6,074 nt of DNA from an uncultured Agathobaculum sp. (GTDB lineage: Bacteria; Bacillota; Clostridia; Oscillospirales; Butyricicoccaceae). The stretch is taken from NCBI GenBank assembly GCA_944376955.1, contig CALWEB010000009.1:1-6074 (forward strand), written 5' to 3'. The position numbers were made by a program, and so were the translations under genes. A model generated the notes under the pieces. The model was not told where the DNA came from, did not search any database, and was given only the letters and a program-made list of their open reading frames with translations. This document shows positions 5,955 to 6,074 of this stretch, one piece after another; the first letter of the stretch is position 1, and every line of letters starts with the position of its first letter.

Positions 5955-5962
5955 GAGCCCGC

Positions 5963-6074
5963 TTGAAGCTGTCCTTCACCAAGATGCACGGCTGCGGCAA
6001 CAACTACATCTATTTCAACTGTTTTGACCAGACGGTACCCGATCCCGCGTCGCTCTCCGTCCGGCTGAGTGAGC
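5963..6074 (+). CDS. dapF: Diaminopimelate epimerase, N-terminal fragment (cut by window edge)
   Basis: DapF converts LL- to meso-diaminopimelate in the cytoplasm, for lysine and peptidoglycan synthesis, using two cysteines as acid and base; both lie beyond the window. Only 37 codons are visible. The start, LSFTKMHGCGNNYIYFNCF after the initiator TTG and a Lys, matches the conserved DapF N-terminus (KMHGxGNDF-type), whose Asn in the GN pair contacts substrate. Here the residue after that Asn is Asn rather than the common Asp. The frame is open to the right edge. The gene is separated from the nitrogen operon by about 180 bases with its own candidate promoter and a terminator-like leader, so it is probably a separate unit. 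Identification is firm despite the short length. Confidence 0.85.
   Translation, partial: MKLSFTKMHGCGNNYIYFNCFDQTVPDPASLSVRLSE

Noticed and set aside
1..6074. Mobile elements, tRNA/rRNA genes, CRISPR arrays
   Set aside because: No transposase, integrase, direct-repeat array, tRNA-like cloverleaf or rRNA segment was seen; genes run head-to-tail with almost no gaps.

Overview
The window looks like a GC-rich Clostridia genome, most likely a gut Oscillospirales/Butyricicoccaceae-type Firmicute. The signs are strong AGGAGG-type ribosome binding sites, TTG starts, a split 'archaeal-type' glutamate synthase, and an ANTAR regulator beside a glutamine synthetase homologue. The lineage is inferred from style, not measured.

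Positions 1-5781 hold one compact plus-strand nitrogen-assimilation operon. In order it contains: the FMN/glutamate-synthase core subunit (5' end cut off by the window edge, 1-1397); a small protein carrying four 4Fe-4S clusters (1412-1839), whose reading frame is broken near 1433-1438; an FAD/NAD(P)H oxidoreductase (1845-3083); the GXGXG beta-helix subunit of glutamate synthase (3083-3811); a type-I glutamine synthetase homologue (3847-5166); and an ANTAR-domain regulator with a degenerate receiver domain (5206-5781). Gaps are at most 39 bases and one junction overlaps by a single base. The glutaminase (class II amidotransferase) subunit is not in the window and is expected upstream.

In the expected scheme, NAD(P)H reduces the flavoprotein, and electrons pass through the four-cluster Fe-S protein to the Fe-S and FMN centres of the core subunit. 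There 2-oxoglutarate and ammonia derived from glutamine become glutamate. The beta-helix subunit supplies the structural part that is C-terminal in one-chain GltB. The glutamine synthetase homologue would normally close the GS-GOGAT cycle. Here, however, it has lost several residues that are catalytic in known enzymes (Asp50 to Asn, Glu129 to Ala, Arg344 to Ala, Glu357 to Lys, Salmonella numbering). This and the neighbouring degenerate ANTAR protein are the most interesting features of the window.

Positions 5782-5962 are intergenic. They hold an extended -10 promoter followed at once by a strong hairpin with a T-tract (a leader terminator or attenuator), then a good ribosome binding site. From 5963 to the right edge is the start of dapF (diaminopimelate epimerase; lysine and peptidoglycan synthesis), cut off after 37 codons.
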